From NCBI GenBank assembly GCA_904387305.1, contig CAJFLB010000015.1:1-59209 (forward strand): a stretch of 59,209 nucleotides of DNA, in the 5' to 3' direction. Each line of letters opens with the position of its first letter. Within the stretch, counting starts at the first letter, position 1. Below are positions 17,781 to 24,780 of the stretch, one piece after another. The notes under the pieces are model-generated. The model was not told the origin of the DNA, made no database searches, and worked only from the letters and a program-made list of their open reading frames with translations. The DNA comes from an uncultured Clostridia bacterium (lineage in GTDB: Bacteria > Bacillota > Clostridia > TANB77 > CAG-508). Made by a program: the position numbers and the translations under genes.

Positions 17781-17908
17781 TATGGTATAGGAAAAATCGC
17801 TTTTCCTATACCATAAAAAACAACATTGCACAGAAAAATTGCATAGCAATTTTTCGCGTCGACAAATCTTTACGCTAGAGAAAAGTTCTCGCGAAGCGAG
17901 ATTTGTCC
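17781..17908. repeat. Three-hairpin intergenic repeat, copy 2
   Basis: This is the second copy of the repeat at 8668. The first hairpin is TATGGTATAGGAAAAA / TTTTCCTATACCATA, with different flanking bases from copy 1 but still self-paired. The middle block AAAACAACATTGCACAG and the hairpin GAAAAATTGC..GCAATTTTTC follow, then GCGTCGACAAATCTTTACGC and a short final hairpin closed by GACAAATCT / AGATTTGTC. It fills most of the 506-base gap between spoIVFB and minD; the minD promoter is the only other signal I see there. Confidence 0.75.
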
Positions 17909-18075
17909 TTGTGTAGGAACATTAAATTAGAAAGTATGCTAAAATGTCTAAATTGATGTTCTAATTAAAAAGAATTAGAAAAGCTGTATTTCCGTAGTAA
18001 ATACAAAATATAAAAAATGTGTAACAAAACTGTAATATTTTGGCAATATTTTTGTAATTTTAGCAGGAAATATCA

Positions 18076-18104
18076 TTGACAATTAATGGATTTCGTTATA
18101 TGAT
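18076..18104 (+). promoter_or_regulatory. Promoter of minD
   Basis: A consensus TTGACA (18076-18081) and TATGAT (18099-18104) are 17 bases apart, 46 bases before the minD start. Confidence 0.8.
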
Positions 18105-18150
18105 ATACACATCAAAAAATATGTGTTTTTAAATCCTAAGGAGGAAAATT

Positions 18151-18945
18151 ATGGGAGAAGTAATTGTTATCACATCAGGTAAAGGTGGAGTAGGAAAAAC
18201 GACGACAACAGCAAATCTAGGGTCTAGTTTAGCATTAGAAGGAAAAAAAGTAGTACTAATTGATACAGATATAGGATTACGTAATTTAGATGTTGTTATG
18301 GGATTAGAAAATAGAATTGTATATGACATTGTTGATGTTGTAGAAGAAAAATGCAAATTAAGACAAGCTTTAATAAAAGATAAACGTTTTAAAGAATTAT
18401 ACCTATTACCAGCAGCCCAAACAAGAGATAAAAGCGCAGTAAATGAAGAACAAATGAGAAATTTAGTAGGCAAATTAAAAGAAGAATTTGACTATATATT
18501 AATAGATTGTCCTGCTGGAATTGAGCAAGGATTCAAAAATGCAATTGCTGGAGCCGATAGAGCAATTGTCGTTACGACAGCAGAAATATCAGCAATAAGA
18601 GATGCTGATAGAATTATAGGACTTTTAGAATCATCTGAAATAAAAAATCCAGAATTAGTTATTAATAGAATAAGACCTAATATGGTAAGAAAAGGTGAAA
18701 TGATGGATGTAGATGATATTGTTGACTTATTGTCCATCGATTTAATTGGTGTTGTACCAGATGATGAATATATCATTACACAAACCAATAAGGGTGAACC
18801 AGTAATACAAAATAGAAGAGCACCATCAGGAAAGGCATATATTGAAATTGCTAAAAGAGTTTTAGGAGAAAAAATAGAAGTAACTATACCAGGAAGAGAA
18901 AAAGGTTTTTTTGCAAAATTAAAAAGATTATTTAAAAAATCATAA
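18151..18945 (+). CDS. minD: Septum site-determining protein MinD
   Basis: The deviant Walker A motif SGKGGVGKTTTTANLG opens the protein. LIDTDIGLRNLDVVMGLE and DYILIDCPAGIEQGF are MinD signatures. The C-terminal KGFFAKLKRLFKK is the amphipathic membrane-targeting helix. At 264 residues it is full length. MinD is an ATP-dependent membrane-bound ParA-like ATPase that recruits the division inhibitor MinC and is released by MinE, whose gene follows. No minC is visible in the window. The ATG follows AAGGAGG. Confidence 0.97.
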   Translation: MGEVIVITSGKGGVGKTTTTANLGSSLALEGKKVVLIDTDIGLRNLDVVMGLENRIVYDIVDVVEEKCKLRQALIKDKRFKELYLLPAAQTRDKSAVNEEQMRNLVGKLKEEFDYILIDCPAGIEQGFKNAIAGADRAIVVTTAEISAIRDADRIIGLLESSEIKNPELVINRIRPNMVRKGEMMDVDDIVDLLSIDLIGVVPDDEYIITQTNKGEPVIQNRRAPSGKAYIEIAKRVLGEKIEVTIPGREKGFFAKLKRLFKKS

Positions 18946-18974
18946 TAAAACAAAGGTCGGAGGGAAATTTAAGA

Positions 18975-19553
18975 ATGTTTGAAAGCATAATGAAATTCTT
19001 TAACAAATTGAAAAAGAAAGAAGAAAAAACAACCACACATTCAAAAGAGGCTGCAAAAGAAAGATTACATTTAGTTCTTATGCAAGATAGAGCAAATGTT
19101 TCAGCAGATTTCTTAGAATTAATGAAACAAGAAATTATAGAAGTTATAAAAAAATATATAGATATAGATGAAGGAGCAATTGATGTAAGACTAACCAATA
19201 AAGAAAATGAAGATGGTACAAATGGAGCACCAGCTTTATATGCCAATATTCCAATATTAAACATAAAAAATGAAGCAAGAAAGTTGGAAAAAAAGAAAGA
19301 AGAGCAAAAAGATGATCAACAAGTAGAAAGTAAAAAACAAGAGAAAGAAAATGAAAAAGAGAAAAAACAAAATGAACAAGAAGTTATAAAAAATGAGCAG
19401 CAAAAAGAGGAAAGACAAGAAAAAAATGAGGATTCTGAAGAGCAGATAGAAGAGGATAAAGAAAATGAAAATCAAGAAGAAGATAAAAAAGAAGAAAATA
19501 TAGAACTAGAAAAAAAAGAAAAAGTTGCAGAAGAAAAAATTAAATCAAAATAA
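18975..19553 (+). CDS. minE: Cell division topological specificity factor MinE with long charged tail
   Basis: Residues 1-95 match MinE: an amphipathic start, then AKERLHLVLMQDRANVSADF, the MinD-binding segment, and a dimerisation domain with IIEVIKKYIDIDE and LYANIPI. MinE releases MinD from the membrane and sets up the pole-to-pole pattern. MinE is normally 80-100 residues. Here another 95 or so residues follow, composed almost wholly of Glu, Lys, Gln, Asn and Asp, with no predicted fold. The tail may be a genuine disordered extension. There is no second start codon with a ribosome binding site inside it. Confidence 0.9.
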   Translation: MFESIMKFFNKLKKKEEKTTTHSKEAAKERLHLVLMQDRANVSADFLELMKQEIIEVIKKYIDIDEGAIDVRLTNKENEDGTNGAPALYANIPILNIKNEARKLEKKKEEQKDDQQVESKKQEKENEKEKKQNEQEVIKNEQQKEERQEKNEDSEEQIEEDKENENQEEDKKEENIELEKKEKVAEEKIKSK

Positions 19554-19645
19554 GAAAATTTACCTTTACTAAATGAAAATTTATATAGAATCAAGACGGA
19601 AGTTAAATTTTTTTATAGAATAAAAAATAGAAAAAGAGTGATTTA

Positions 19646-20752
19646 ATGGTAAAAAGAGAATTAAAAAATATGGAGTGGGGAATCTTAATTACTGCAATTA
19701 TTCTATGTGTTATAGGAATAGTTGCATTATTTTCTGCCACACAAGAAACTGAATATGAAGAATTTACCAAGCAGATAATATGGTTTGTGGTTAGTTTGAT
19801 AGCTATGGTAATTGTTATGTTTATAGATTATAACTTGTTATTAAAGGCATCACCAGTATTATATGGCATATTTATTGTGTTATTAATTGGAGTATTATTT
19901 ACATCTCCGATTAATGGAGCAACAAGCTGGTTTAACATAGGAGCTTTTTCATTCCAACCAGCAGAGTTTGCTAAAATATTTGTCATATTATTTTTAACAT
20001 ATACAATTATAAAAATTCAACGAAAAGGACAAGATGAAATCAATAGAATAACAAGATTACCAATTGCATTGGCAGTTATAGGATTACCAGTTTTATTAAT
20101 TGTTATGCAACCTGATTATGGAACAGCATTAGCATATATTGTAGCGATGGCATTAATGCTATTTTCAGCAGGTTTGGATAAAAAATATATTATAGGAACG
20201 ATTTTATTAATTATTATTGCAGTTCCATTATTATACAATTTTGTATTGCCAGAACATGCTAAAAGCAGAATTGATGTTTTTTTAAATCCAGAATCAGACC
20301 CTAGAGGAGCTGGATATAACATAATTCAATCAAAAATTGCTATAGGATCAGGTGGACTAACAGGAATGGGAATCTTGAAAGGAAATCAAACACAATTAGG
20401 ATTCTTATATCCAAAGACAACAGACTTTATTTATTCTGTTATTGGAGAAGAAATGGGCTTTATTGTAGCAGGTGGCATTATTTTGCTGTATGTATACTTA
20501 ATAACCAAATGTATTTATATCGCCAAAACGGCAAAAGATAAAGCAGGTTCGTTAATAGCCATTGGGATTACAGGAATATTTTTATTCCATGTATTAGAAA
20601 ATATAGGAATGGTTATGGGATTATTACCAATAACAGGTGTACCACTACCTTTTGTTAGTTATGGAGGAAGTTCTTTGATTACAAACTTCATATGCATAGG
20701 AGTATTATTAAATATTAGTGGTAAAAGACAAAAAACAATATTTGTGCAATAA
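19646..20752 (+). CDS. rodA: Peptidoglycan polymerase RodA (FtsW/RodA/SpoVE family)
   Basis: About ten membrane segments carry the SEDS signatures: FQPAEFAKI, MQPDYGTA (with the catalytic aspartate), a periplasmic loop SRIDVFLNPESDP, and the C-terminal GLLPITGVPLPFVSYGGSS. At 368 residues it fits RodA, with which the genomic partnership to minD/minE also agrees; FtsW or SpoVE cannot be excluded from sequence alone. SEDS proteins polymerise lipid II with a class B PBP partner, which is not encoded nearby. It is probably co-transcribed with minD-minE. Confidence 0.9.
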   Translation: MVKRELKNMEWGILITAIILCVIGIVALFSATQETEYEEFTKQIIWFVVSLIAMVIVMFIDYNLLLKASPVLYGIFIVLLIGVLFTSPINGATSWFNIGAFSFQPAEFAKIFVILFLTYTIIKIQRKGQDEINRITRLPIALAVIGLPVLLIVMQPDYGTALAYIVAMALMLFSAGLDKKYIIGTILLIIIAVPLLYNFVLPEHAKSRIDVFLNPESDPRGAGYNIIQSKIAIGSGGLTGMGILKGNQTQLGFLYPKTTDFIYSVIGEEMGFIVAGGIILLYVYLITKCIYIAKTAKDKAGSLIAIGITGIFLFHVLENIGMVMGLLPITGVPLPFVSYGGSSLITNFICIGVLLNISGKRQKTIFVQ

Positions 20753-20760
20753 ACAGAATT

Positions 20761-21203
20761 ACAGTTCAGTGTAGATGATCTTGTATATATTTTTTTGATA
20801 AATTCCTCGGCTCAATACATGCTCTAGCCTTTCTAATATATAAACTCAATGCACACAAATTTTACTAACGTAAAATTTGGCGCTGAACAATGACGCGGGC
20901 TTTGAAATGTTATGAACAGAAAAATGTTTAAAAAAGCCCGCTATTGTTCTTGTATAGGAAAAATCAAGTTTTTCCTATACAAGAACGTCGCTTCGCTCTA
21001 GTGATTGCACACAAATTTTACTAGCGTAAAATTTGGCGCCGAACAATTGGCGCCGAACAATGACGCGGGCTTTGAAATGCTATGAACAGAAAAATGTTTA
21101 AAAAAGCCCGCTATTGTTCTAAACAGAAAAGCTACAAGCATTATTCTAATCACATTCGTCATTTATCCAAAAAATATATACAAGATCATCTACACTGAAC
21201 TGT
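20761..21203. repeat. Modular inverted-repeat element, copy 2
   Basis: The 509-base gap between rodA and the dihydrouridine synthase holds an element whose terminal 36 bases (ACAGTTCAGTGTAGATGATC and following) are an almost perfect inverted repeat of the other end. Next inward is the pair ATAAATTCCTCGGCTC..CTCTAGCCTTTCT / AGCTACAAGC..TCGTCATTTAT, shared with copy 3. The interior carries module B (CACAAATTTTACTAACGTAA) and module C (GAACAATGACGCGGGC / GCCCGCTATTGTTC) twice, at 20854-20949 and 21010-21119, separated by an A-type hairpin TATAGGAAAAA / TTTTTCCTATA. It encodes no protein. Confidence 0.8.
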
Positions 21204-21261
21204 CTTAAGCATATAGTTATCTCTTGTTATATAAATAAAAATACATACTTTAGAAGGAGAA

Positions 21262-22239
21262 ATGATGAGTTATATCAAAAAGTTACAAATAGGAAATGTA
21301 GAATTAGAAAATAATTTAATATTAGCACCAATGGCAGGTGTTACCAATAGACCATTTAGAATGATATGTAAAGAATATGGAGTGGGAATGGTTTGCACCG
21401 AAATGGCAAGTGCAAGAGCAATGTTTCATAATGATTTAAAAACAAAGAGATTGTTAAATACAGATGGAGAAAAAAGACCAATTAGTATGCAAATCTTTGG
21501 GAGTGATGAAGAATCCATGGCATATGCAGCAGAATATGTAAGCAAAATTGCAGATATTGTGGATATTAATATGGGGTGTCCTGCACCAAAGGTTGTTAAA
21601 AATGGAGACGGTAGTAAATTATTACTAGATTTAGAGAAAGCAGAAAGTATTTTAAAAACAGTGATAGCGCATTCAAAAGTTCCAGTTACATTAAAAATTA
21701 GAAAAGGATGGGATAAAGAAAATGTTGTAGCTGTGGAGATTGCAAAAATTGCAGAAGCAGTTGGAATATCAGCAATAACCATACATGGAAGGACAAGAAG
21801 TGAATTTTATACAGGAAAAGCTGATTTAGATATCATAAAACAAGTAAAAGAAAGTGTTCATATTCCAGTGATTGGAAATGGAGATGTAGTAGATGGTGAA
21901 TCAGCAAAAAGAATGTTTGAATATACTGGTGTAGATGGAATTATGATTGGAAGAGGAACATTTGGAAAACCATGGATATTTAAAGAAATAATCGAATATT
22001 TGGAAAACGGTAAAAAGATGGAAGAACCAACTAATCATGAAAAATTGAAAATTATAGAGAAACATATAAACTTAGCAGTAGAAGAAAAAGGAGAAATAGC
22101 CGTTAAAGAACTTAGAAAACATATTGCATGGTATACAAAAAATCTTAAAAATTCAAGTGAATTTAGAAACTCAATTAATAAAATAGAAACAAAAGAGGAA
22201 TTGATCAATAAAATAGAAGAATATTTTAAAAGTCTCTAG
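21262..22239 (+). CDS. dusB: tRNA-dihydrouridine synthase (DusB-like)
   Basis: This flavoenzyme reduces uridine to dihydrouridine in tRNA D-loops. Signatures are LAPMAGVTNRPFR, the FMN/catalytic segment VDINMGCPAPKVVKNGDGS with the active cysteine, TIHGRTR, PVIGNGDV and GIMIGRGTFGKPWIF. The C-terminal helical domain contains ELRKHIAWYTK. At about 325 residues it is full length. AAGGAG precedes two adjacent ATGs (21262 and 21265). The orthologue group (DusB) is inferred from Bacillota usage. Confidence 0.93.
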   Translation: MMSYIKKLQIGNVELENNLILAPMAGVTNRPFRMICKEYGVGMVCTEMASARAMFHNDLKTKRLLNTDGEKRPISMQIFGSDEESMAYAAEYVSKIADIVDINMGCPAPKVVKNGDGSKLLLDLEKAESILKTVIAHSKVPVTLKIRKGWDKENVVAVEIAKIAEAVGISAITIHGRTRSEFYTGKADLDIIKQVKESVHIPVIGNGDVVDGESAKRMFEYTGVDGIMIGRGTFGKPWIFKEIIEYLENGKKMEEPTNHEKLKIIEKHINLAVEEKGEIAVKELRKHIAWYTKNLKNSSEFRNSINKIETKEELINKIEEYFKSL

Positions 22240-22259
22240 AATAAGATGTAGCAAGGATA

Positions 22260-22319
22260 CAGTTCAGTATCTAATTTCTCGAAGGTATATATACCTCCGA
22301 GAAATTAGACACTGTACAG
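22260..22319. repeat. Loopless 60-base palindrome
   Basis: Bases 22260-22289 and 22290-22319 are inverted repeats matching at 26 of 30 positions with no loop. The outer end CAGTTCAGT equals the outer end of the element at 20761, 1.5 kb upstream. It lies between the dihydrouridine synthase gene and the next start codon. It may be a solo terminus or minimal relative of the modular elements. It lacks a T run. Confidence 0.7.
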
Positions 22320-22349
22320 AAACTTACTTGTATGTATTAGGAGGCTTTT

Positions 22350-22961
22350 TTGAATAGAAATAAGACATTAAAAATAATAATGATTATAATCAGCATAATG
22401 ACTATTTTTTTTACTACATTTTTTTATATAACAAAGAGTAAAAAAATAAAAATGGGAAATAATATTAGTAGTCAAGAAGTGATAGAAAATATTTTAAATA
22501 TTAGTTCATATGAAAGTATTATAGAAGTAGAAGTCAATAGCAATAAAAATGTAAATAAATATATTATAAAACAAACCTACATAGCACCAGATATCTCAGA
22601 ACAAGAAATAATAGAACCACAAAATATAAAAGGTATAAAAATTAAGAAAACGAAAAATGAATTAAAGGTAGAAAATACGAATTTAAATATATCAAAAATA
22701 TATAGTAATTATCCATATATAACAAATAATTGTATGGATTTAAATACATTTATAGAAGAATATAAACAAAATGAAAAACAAGAATATGAGGAAAAAGATA
22801 ATGAAATTATATTAGAAACAGAAAATGAAGAAAATCCGTATACAAAATATAGAACATTATATATCAGTAAAGAAACAGGAAAACCTACTAGAATGGAAAT
22901 AAAAGATAATAGCAAAAAAACATTAATTTACATATTATATAAAGAAGTAAAGTTTCAATAA
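22350..22961 (+). CDS. Membrane-anchored protein, possibly GerS/LolA-like
   Basis: The TTG start at 22350 has AGGAGG five bases upstream. An N-terminal hydrophobic helix (IIMIIISIMTIFFTTFFYI) would anchor or export it; no lipobox cysteine is visible. The domain after it has repeated beta-like strands (IEVEVNSNKNVNKYIIKQTY; TRMEIKDNSKKTLIYILY), resembling LolA-fold germination lipoproteins such as GerS, which in clostridia are encoded near alr and mazF. A MazF-like gene does follow. The GerS link is inference only. Confidence 0.6.
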   Translation: MNRNKTLKIIMIIISIMTIFFTTFFYITKSKKIKMGNNISSQEVIENILNISSYESIIEVEVNSNKNVNKYIIKQTYIAPDISEQEIIEPQNIKGIKIKKTKNELKVENTNLNISKIYSNYPYITNNCMDLNTFIEEYKQNEKQEYEEKDNEIILETENEENPYTKYRTLYISKETGKPTRMEIKDNSKKTLIYILYKEVKFQ

Positions 22962-23032
22962 AAAACTTTACTTAGCTAATATTTAAAATAAAACACATAC
23001 TTGATAATACAACAATATTGGGAGTGAAAAAA

Positions 23033-23383
23033 ATGGTAATAAAAAGAGGAGATATGTTTTATGCAGATTTAAGCCCAGTAGTAGGTTCTGAACAGGGAGG
23101 AATTAGACCTGTATTAATTATACAAAATGATTTAGGAAACAAATATAGTCCGACAGTTATTGCAGCGGCTATTACTTCACAAACAGGAAAAAATAAATTG
23201 CCAACCCATATAGAAATTGATTCAGAAAGTTGTGGATTAAAAAATAATTCTGTAGTTTTAACAGAACAAATAAGAACAATTGATAAAAGTCGCTTAAAGG
23301 AAAAGATAGGTCATATAGATGATGAAAAAATCATTAATCAAGTAAATAATGCATTAGGTGTGAGCTTTGGGCTAGAAGAATAA
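23033..23383 (+). CDS. MazF/PemK (EndoA) family mRNA interferase
   Basis: The protein reads [20 protein letters not shown], then [12 protein letters not shown], the conserved core of MazF/EndoA ribonucleases, which cleave mRNA at short sequences. Thr-Ser-Gln in AAITSQTGK and LPTHIEID also match. At 116 residues it is complete. ATG 23033 is chosen because GGGAGTG lies upstream; a TTG fifteen bases earlier would overlap that site. No MazE-type antitoxin frame is visible upstream, where a membrane protein gene lies instead. A convergent terminator follows. Confidence 0.92.
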   Translation: MVIKRGDMFYADLSPVVGSEQGGIRPVLIIQNDLGNKYSPTVIAAAITSQTGKNKLPTHIEIDSESCGLKNNSVVLTEQIRTIDKSRLKEKIGHIDDEKIINQVNNALGVSFGLEE

Positions 23384-23416
23384 AAGAGGATTTAATTTTA
23401 TATAAATCCTCTTTTA
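23381..23416. terminator. Bidirectional terminator between convergent genes
   Basis: TAAAAGAGGATTTA pairs with TAAATCCTCTTTTA, serving the MazF-like gene on the plus strand and the HD-GYP gene on the minus strand. Confidence 0.88.
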
Positions 23417-23420
23417 TATA

Positions 23421-24368
23421 TTATACTCTTAATTTCTTAATAATTTTAATTTCTTTATATAAATTATCAATAATCGCTTTTCTAGTGTTGTATGCTTCAA
23501 TATATTCTTGATGAATTTGTTCTAAATTATCTACTGTTTCTCCAGGTTCTGCTAATACATAAATGCCTTCTTCATAATAATGCTTGTCTTTTTCACTTTT
23601 GGCTTTTTCCATCTTAGCTTTATATTTTAACATTTGTTTTAAACGTTTAATATTTTCTGTTAATGTTTCAAGATAACTTTGGGTACAAGTAATTTCATAA
23701 CCAATATCATCAATAACAACCTTGAATAAGGTACGAACAATGACAGGATTACTTTTACCAAGTTTTGCTTCTTTAGCAAGGTGATTTAATGTTCCAGAAT
23801 AATCTGGTGTAACAGAAGGTTTGGTTTCATCAATTAAAATTTTTAAAGTATCAGATATACCAATATGTGATTTGTATTGTCTTTTACTAACAATGGCATC
23901 ATATTCATCAGCAACTCGTATAATTTGACCTTCATAAGGAATTTTATTTTTGGTCAATCCTTGAGGATATCCAGTACCATTTAAAGCTTCATGATGATAT
24001 AAGGGACCAGCTGCATAAGGTCTTAATTTTAAATCCTTCATACACATTTCATACCCTAAAGTTGTATGTTTTTTCATGATTTCAAATTCTTCATCAGTTA
24101 ATTTGGCAGGTTTTTGTAAAATAGAAGGTGGAATAAATAATTTTCCGATATCATGAAGGTATGCACAAATTGTGCAATATTCTGTAAAGCCTTTGTCACA
24201 ATGTAAGTATTCACAAAGCCTACAAGTTAAAGCTGCCACATTTTCACAATGCTTTCTTGTAAAAACATCTAATGTATCTAACATATCTAATTGATAACGC
24301 ATGGTTTTATCTAAGTTATATGATTTTAAACTTGTTTTATCATAAAAATCAAATTCTGGTTGTTTCAT
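23421..24368 (-). CDS. HD-GYP domain protein
   Basis: After about 25 residues the protein has an HD domain, with HCENVAALTCRL, YLHDIGKLFIPPSIL and the extended HD-GYP motif HHEALNGTGYPQGL, then VADEYDAIVSKRQY. HD-GYP proteins often hydrolyse cyclic di-GMP or related dinucleotides, but no GGDEF domain lies nearby, so the substrate is open. The C-terminal 120 residues are helical and charged. There is no membrane or receiver domain. The ATG at 24368 follows AGGAGTGAG on the minus strand. It is convergent with the MazF-like gene. Confidence 0.88.
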   Translation of the reverse strand: MKQPEFDFYDKTSLKSYNLDKTMRYQLDMLDTLDVFTRKHCENVAALTCRLCEYLHCDKGFTEYCTICAYLHDIGKLFIPPSILQKPAKLTDEEFEIMKKHTTLGYEMCMKDLKLRPYAAGPLYHHEALNGTGYPQGLTKNKIPYEGQIIRVADEYDAIVSKRQYKSHIGISDTLKILIDETKPSVTPDYSGTLNHLAKEAKLGKSNPVIVRTLFKVVIDDIGYEITCTQSYLETLTENIKRLKQMLKYKAKMEKAKSEKDKHYYEEGIYVLAEPGETVDNLEQIHQEYIEAYNTRKAIIDNLYKEIKIIKKLRV

Positions 24369-24419
24369 AATCTACTCACTCCTATCAAAAATATCATACC
24401 ATTAAATAAAAAAAACTGC

Positions 24420-24681
24420 AAGGGATTTTGGGGACGGACTCAATTTTTCCCTTTTGTCCAATTGGGGACGTTTCTGTTTGGGACATTTTAGAAATAAATA
24501 AAAGTAAACCAATAAAATAGATGCAGTTATAATATTCTTATATTACACTTGTAGACTTATATAATTATATGTATATCTATTCCTAAATAATTATATCTCT
24601 ATATTATCTCTAAAATGTCCCAAACAGAAACGTCCCCAATTGGACAAAAGGGAAAAATGAGTCTGTCCCCCAAATCCCTTC
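24420..24681. repeat. Long inverted repeat with 76-base arms (GGGGAC type)
   Basis: Arm 24420-24495 and arm 24604-24681 are nearly perfect reverse complements, with about three differences, separated by a 108-base AT-rich spacer without an open frame. The arms contain AATTGGGGACGTTTCTGTTT and GGGACATTTT, related to the core TCTGTTTGGACCCATTT of the palindromes at 10552 and 11911. Similar GGGGAC-type hairpins are spread through many bacterial genomes and in some cases are mobilised by Y1 (RAYT) transposases; no such gene is in this window. It fills the 412-base gap between divergent genes. Confidence 0.85.
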
Positions 24682-24780
24682 ATCATGGAGAAAAGCAAAG
24701 AGATTGACATAATATGAAAAAGGATATATAATATTGTTGTTGTTTGGAAATCCTAGATTCATCAAAGGAGGTTGAGGACA

